DNA of 64,000 nt from Glandiceps talaboti (Eukaryota > Hemichordata > Enteropneusta > Spengelidae). The stretch's first letter is position 1, and each line of letters starts with the position of its first letter. Under the pieces are notes generated by a model, which was not told the origin of the DNA, did not search any database, and worked only from the letters and a program-made list of their open reading frames with translations. Below are positions 58,765-64,000 of this stretch, piece after piece. Both the position numbers and the translations under genes were made by a program. The stretch lies in contig NC_135558.1 in the NCBI RefSeq assembly GCF_964340395.1, forward strand, positions 11,475,001 to 11,539,000. Reading direction: 5' to 3'.

Positions 58765-59394
58765 ACATAAGTTAGTCCTTGTGGTAGGTCAAAATGAGTA
58801 TAAAGGTACAATTCATTTTGACCCACATATTGTTTTATATTTTTCTTCAAATAGATATGCCTGAATAAATTTGGTTTGCAAAGTGGAATCCCACTTACAT
58901 GATCATTTTGGTTAGTTGTGAATTTCAAGTTAAGTTACTTAAGCAAAACCAAGGTTTACATGAATATATACTACTGCTTTAATGAAAATGGCACATTTCT
59001 GTACAAATATAACTGATTTACTTTTAGCATAATTTGTTCTTTAAAAAAATTAAGCACCATTCTTTCTTTCAAGTATATCATTATCCAAATGTACAATTGG
59101 AATTTCACTTTTTAATGCATGTCAAGTCGTACAAGAATGATACAAACTGAAGAGTGACTGGAAAAAACCAACGAATCAGCTGTACAAAGTTGTGTTGTGG
59201 TGGTGGAATAAAACATCTGTTGTTTGTTTACCCCAAATAAATACATTACTATGTAGACTCTGGTAACAGACTAAATTGTTATCAAACTGAGCATTGTGAA
59301 GCACATTTTCATACCAAACTCCAACATGTGCAAAGTTCATAACATTATCATAAATAGATCACCAATTGATAAGCAGATACCTGATGAATTCTCA
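58765..59394. other. Intergenic, no gene seen
   Basis: AT-rich sequence between the pseudogene end and the DED gene. No homology to RasGEF exons 11-14 was found here. Confidence 0.6.
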
Positions 59395-59569
59395 CACAGG
59401 CACTTGAATCAATCTGTTTATATATATATTTTTAAATTTTACTAGTAATGAAGAGCACTTGAATCAATCTGTATAGATATTTATCTTTTTAAATTAGTAT
59501 TATATTAAAATAGTATTATTACTACAATTTAAAAAAAAATATCTGTACAGATTTATTCAAGTGCCTGTG
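59395..59569. mobile_element. 175-bp AT-rich MITE-like element
   Basis: Terminal inverted repeats cacaggcacttgaatcaatc… (59395-59417) and its complement (59547-59569) have one mismatch. An internal direct copy of gcacttgaatcaatctgt lies near 59456. No coding capacity. It sits about 120 bases before the DED start codon. Confidence 0.6.
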
Positions 59570-59691
59570 GTAAAAAGGCTAGTTGTTTTTGATGGTGACG
59601 TGTGGTCACCAGGTCAGTTAGTTTCCTGGCAGTTTCCTACATACTGCATAGTACTGTCTGTACTGTGTCACCAGTATTTCTGCAGAGATCG

Positions 59692-62600
59692 ATGGCGTTT
59701 AAGATTAATCCTCTACGTAAACTTTACATTGATCTTGATAAATGTTTCGGTCAAGATGACGTTAGGCAACTCAAAGTTTTGTTGGTGGATGAACAGATTC
59801 CAAAGCAGGAAAAGGAATCAGCAATAGACGCGGCCGACATTTTTGTATTGTTAGAAGAATATGGACTCATATCACGTGACAATCTTGACTTTCTGAAAGA
59901 TCAACTAAGAGATTTGCAGAAGCCACATCTTGTACAGAAAGTTGAAGACTGTGAGCGTCAACTCGGAATAGGCTGTACACCATTAGTAGATGACAAAGTT
60001 CAAGGTGAGGGATAAATCATTTGAAATTGATATCTGGAGTGGGGCTGGAGGATATGGACCATATATTTGCTCATACCCCGGGAGTATATTTTCCTTTAAG
60101 TCTACAAGCAATTTCTTCTTTTTTTGCACTTTTCTTCTGTCACAATTATTTACCAAAAATGTTCCAGCCCCCAACCCCAGATATCAAATGGTACACTCGT
60201 TAGTATTAAACCTTATCTTATATAGTACCATACAAGTCTGTGTGCCCTCTAGTAATAGCTAAATTTTGTTATTGTGAGTCAAAATGAGAAGAACTGGGAT
60301 TTCTTGTGAGTCACCACATAGTAAAAGATAGGGAACACCAAATTTTGGTGTGTCACTAGCAATTGTGTGCGTCAGTGGCACATCAAATTGGTTTAGAGAC
60401 ATTTCTTCAAATATATTTCAGGGAAGTCATGATGCCAAAAGTCATTAATTAGCTTATGAATATGGAAATATTTCTAAATTTTATCCCAAACAGGTTTAAT
60501 TACATAATGAAATTTGTCTAAACACTTTAATGAAAACAAGGACATTGGACTGTGGTGTGACTTTTCCTAGTTACATTTTAACTAACAGAACATCATAAAT
60601 CAAATCACCAAGAGAGCGAGGTGACAGCTTGTCTAGTTCCTATACGGTATCATTATGATTTACAGCTCCATTCACATTCCAGACGAGGTGACACCTTGTC
60701 TGTTGAGTTGTTTCAAAACTTTAAATATCAAGAGACATGTCATAACATTACAACTTTTAACAACACTTTGATTTACTTACAGTGCTTCTGTTGTTCTAAT
60801 CTTAGGCCTATAAAAAAATTGTTCGGGTCAAATTACCTTACCCCCACCTAGTTTTTCATGCCAACCTTAAACTTCTTTTTACGTATTCAAGAAAAAAATA
60901 AATGAAATTGAGAAAATAGTGAAGTCTCGTAAGAAATAGTGGATGCTGAAACTGATGTCGACGTTAAAATACAATAATTGTAAAACTGTTCTTCCAATCT
61001 GTAATGGCTGTACATCTGATGGGAAGAAACCAATAACACAGAGACCATATGGAAAACAATGGAAAACATAACTACCTGAACTAGACACTCACATATGAAA
61101 ACAAATATACTGGGTATATATAAAAAATATATTTTAAAAAATAAGATAAAAAATCTACAAATTAAATTGAGCGTAATCGGAACCACAGTTGTTTTTGTTA
61201 GGCCTTAGTATCTAATATTACAACTTTTTCTCATTTTCTTGATAGGTTTAAATTGTGATGACACAGTTGCAAGCAGTGCCCTTGGTTTGACAGCTGTACG
61301 ATGTGAGATAGAAAGAGGTATGCAAAGTGGCTGTTACGACAGTCAACCAAGTACAAGTTTACAGCATCATCATGATAAGCTCAGAAGCTGTGAGGGAAGA
61401 AAAGTAACCAAAAAATTGAAATGTGGAAATCTTTTCAAGCGTAAAAAACCCTATCAAAGTAAGTAAAAATTATATTACATAATTAAAGAAAGGCCATGGA
61501 AAGATGTCACGAGAAGGCTTTACTAGCATTTCAATACGCTATGTGATTATTTCAAAGAAAGTCACTTTGATTAAAACAAGACAAATACTTGGTAACAAAA
61601 TTTGAAAACAAAAATCGGTCACCAACTCTATGCTGAAATTCATGAATTATTTTAAAGAAAATCGCTTAGAATAAAACACGACACATACTTGGTAACAAAT
61701 TAAAAAAAAATCAGTCAGTGAGTCAATGCTGAATGTCTTGTCATGAAATACAACTTGATTATTTTGAAAGGACCATGTGGTGACCTCACTCCTTTGATGA
61801 GAATCTTGAAACAAAGCTTAGTTGAGTTTGAAATGAAACATCAAATTAATTGTACAACTCTTTACTTTATTCTGCACATATGTAAATTGTACATATAATT
61901 ATGTATAAATGTTATAATTCTGATAAAAGAAAACTACATAACTTTCAGATCCACTTGGAGAATCTCAAAAAAGGCGGCGAAACCATGGTAGGGGGAAACA
62001 ATCCTCTTCAAAAAGGGAAACAGTTGGAGAAATGGATGGTAGGTGTATACATGTTTTATTTGCAGCCTACAATAATAGGATAGTTTGCATTTGGTTGTCA
62101 TGGGAATATACAGGGGTGAACAAATCATTTTGTGAACTGGTGGTCCCCGGACCAGTGCCTTAAAAAATCTAGTGGTCCTGCTGAAAGAATTAGTGGTCCC
62201 AGGTCGCGCTAATGTGAAACATTAAATCTTACCTATGAATCTGTGTATTCAAAGGACTTTTTAATATAGTCATTAGTCCCCGCGGACGAAGTCCGGAACG
62301 GGGACTTATGGATTGGGTTCCGTCTGTCCGTCCATCCGTGCGTGCGTGCGTCCGACCGCAGCTGTTTCTTGGAGATGCCTGGACCGATTTTTTTCAAACT
62401 TGGTACAGGGACAACATACTATGGCATACATATGCACGTCAATTTGTTTTATGATACGATCCAATATGGCCGCCTAGCAACCATTTTGTTTGCTAATTTT
62501 CCCTGTCTAAAGCCATAACTCAGACATGCTTGAACAGATCTCATTCAAAGTTGGTATTAGGACAGTGTTCTATGACATACATGTGCATATTCATTGTTGT

Positions 62601-63690
62601 CATGATACGATCCAATATGGCCGCCTAGCAACCATTTTGTTTGTGAATTTTCATGTCCAAAGCCATAACTCAGACATGCTTGAACAGATCTCATTCAAAG
62701 TTGGTATTAGGACAGTGTTCTATGACATACATGTGCATATCCATTTTCATTGTGATACGATCCAATATGGCTGCCTGGTAGCCATTTTGTTTGTGAATTT
62801 TCATGTCCAAAGCCATAACTCAGACATGCTTGAACAGATCTCATTCAAAGTTGGTATTAGGACAGTGTTCTATGACATACATGTGTATATTCATTTTCGT
62901 CGTGATACGATCCAATATGGCTGCCTGCCAGCCATTTTGTTTGTGAATTTTCCATGTCCAAAGCCATAACTTAGACATGCTTAAACAGATCTCATTCAAA
63001 GTTAGTATTAGGACAGTGTTCTATGACATACATGTGCATATCCATTTTCGTTGTGATACAATCCAATATGGCTGCCTGGCAGCCATTTTGTTTGTGAATT
63101 TTCCATGTCCAAAGCCATAACTCAGACTCCATTTTCATCGTGATATGATCCCCCATACCCAACCAATCCTTTATTGTTGGAGGCATATTCCATGTCCAAC
63201 AAGCACACACAACATATCTAAGTCTGTTTGTTTTAGGTTCACAAATGTTGTTGCGTGATCAGAGTAGTGATAATTCCTTAAAACCCAATTATAGCGGGTC
63301 TATGTCATTCTCAATGACTTGTTAACAGTAAGGTACTGGTCAGACGGACCAGACAAGGTAAAATTTGTGTGGTCCGCCCCAAAAAATCGCTAGTCCTGGA
63401 CCCAGGACCAGTGGATTTGTTCACCCCTGATATACATATTGATATTGACTTATAATAATGTAATGAAATTTAGAGGGGAAAATTAAATGAATACAAAATT
63501 GTTTTGAGATGCAGGGTCTTTGGAAGTTTTGTGATGTTTTGGTTAGATGTGTTTAATATAGAAATAAGTATGGTGTATTTTGACAGGTATTGTACCATTT
63601 GTATATGAAAAGCTATGGTACTACACAAAGACCAAAGTTGTACAAGTACATCATTGTCTCAAAGAATACAACCTGACCGTGAACCATTAA
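59692..63690 (+). CDS. Death-effector-domain protein with basic NLS-like stretch
   Basis: Four coding exons (59692-60004, 61246-61458, 61949-62038, 63587-63690) join in phase to 239 residues. Residues ~7-87 read as a single death effector domain: LRKLYIDLDKCFGQDDVRQL, LKVLLVDEQIPKQEKE, FVLLEEYGLISRDNLDFLK, HLVQKVEDCERQL. DEDs self-associate in apoptosis and NF-kB signalling. The position of the usual RxDL motif reads KPHL, so the charge triad is not canonical. After it come Lys/Arg clusters (KVTKKLKCG, FKRKKPYQ) and PLGESQKRRRNHG, resembling the nuclear signal of DEDD/DEDD2. The start ATG (CGATGG, G at +4) follows an acceptor at 59684-59685, so a 5' UTR exon is likely upstream. The last exon (VPFVYEKLWYYTKTK) matches no domain I know. 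It could be wrong, and the true 3' end may lie beyond the window. DED call firm, DEDD orthology tentative. Confidence 0.8.
62111..63429. mobile_element. 1.3-kb non-autonomous TIR element (hAT-like ends)
   Basis: Both ends carry a perfect 16-bp inverted repeat, CAGGGGTGAACAAATC, followed by related tggtcc…ggaccag blocks. CAGGGG-type ends are typical of hAT elements. The flanks share only atata, so the expected 8-bp target duplication is not seen. No transposase. Inside is a nested hairpin block (62276-62305, gtccccgcggac…cggggac) and a 150-bp tandem array. It lies in the last intron of the DED gene. Confidence 0.7.
62430..63130. repeat. ~150-bp tandem repeat inside the TIR element
   Basis: About five copies, with gatacgatccaatatggc at about 62454, 62604, 62754, 62904 and (gatacaatcc variant) 63055. 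Each also carries acatgcttgaacagatctca. Because the period is divisible by three, an open frame of 147 codons persists. It is an artefact of the repeat. Confidence 0.93.
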
Positions 63691-64000
63691 TGCTGTACTA
63701 CAGCATGTGACAAGCTTGCAGAGCTGAGAGGAATCTTCTGAAATTTTATTTCACCTCAAAGTCTGATACTAAAATTTTGCTGCCTAGTTTGCAAGGTTGC
63801 GCAAGCTTGTCGCAATCTTCAACTAAACCCCACAAGCTTTTCAAACTTGTGCAAGCATGTAGCAAACTTGCGACTTTCGTATGGGAACGAGTCATGGAAT
63901 GGCAAAGGGACACTAGTTCTTGTATCAAATTTTGACAGTTTCTTAGCTATACCGTGTGTCTATGGAAGCATCACTTTGTTCTTGTTACAAAACCGATCAG
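63691..64000. other. DED gene 3' flank / UTR
   Basis: Contains several gcaagcttg-type short motifs in both orientations (63710-63880), suggesting a dispersed repeat. No AATAAA is seen before the window ends. Confidence 0.5.

Noticed and set aside
62526-62969. 147-codon open frame
   Set aside because: It runs through a 150-bp tandem repeat whose period is divisible by three, which keeps the frame open by construction.

Overview
The window is animal genomic DNA. Genes are split by GT-AG introns, coding density is low, and the sequence is AT-rich with many microsatellites, minisatellites and small inverted-repeat elements. The gene content (NCKAP1, an A1CF/RBM47-type RNA-binding protein, a RalGDS-type exchange factor, a death-effector-domain protein) fits a bilaterian. 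The repeat landscape suggests a marine invertebrate, perhaps a non-vertebrate deuterostome, but the species cannot be fixed from the sequence alone.

Layout. (1) 252-5574, plus strand: the last seven coding exons of NCKAP1, a WAVE-complex subunit. Its introns carry three minisatellites. (2) 5.6-12.1 kb: intergenic, with a double DR1 nuclear-receptor-type motif and a possible non-coding first exon for the next gene. (3) 12182-32326, plus: a complete nine-coding-exon A1CF-like gene (628 codons) with three RRMs, an RGG stretch and a DND1/A1CF-type dsRNA-binding domain. (4) 32.9-37.4 kb: intergenic, with a small TIR element. (5) 46894-37462, minus: a complete 14-exon RalGDS/RGL-like gene (464 codons). 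It has a RasGEF catalytic domain and a C-terminal RA domain, no room for a REM domain, and a hydrophobic signal-like N-terminus. (6) 47-51 kb: intergenic, with a long inverted repeat and a LINE tail. (7) 51.0-51.7 kb: a broken Myb/SANT-like exon. (8) 52.3-58.8 kb, plus: a decayed, inverted partial copy of the RasGEF gene in which individual exons have been tandemly amplified (five copies of one, seven of another, three of a third). A LINE 3' fragment is inserted in it. (9) 59692-63690, plus: a four-exon gene for a protein with one death effector domain followed by a basic nuclear-localisation-like stretch. Its last intron holds a 1.3-kb TIR element with nested 150-bp repeats.

All exon joins in the four gene models were checked by hand for GT-AG sites and reading phase, and every join keeps frame. 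The genes do not look like one pathway. NCKAP1 (actin, Rac effector complex) and the RasGEF (Ral/Ras signalling) share only a general small-GTPase theme. The strongest anomaly is the head-to-head inverted RasGEF copy with stepwise exon amplification and sequence patches that match the parent gene.
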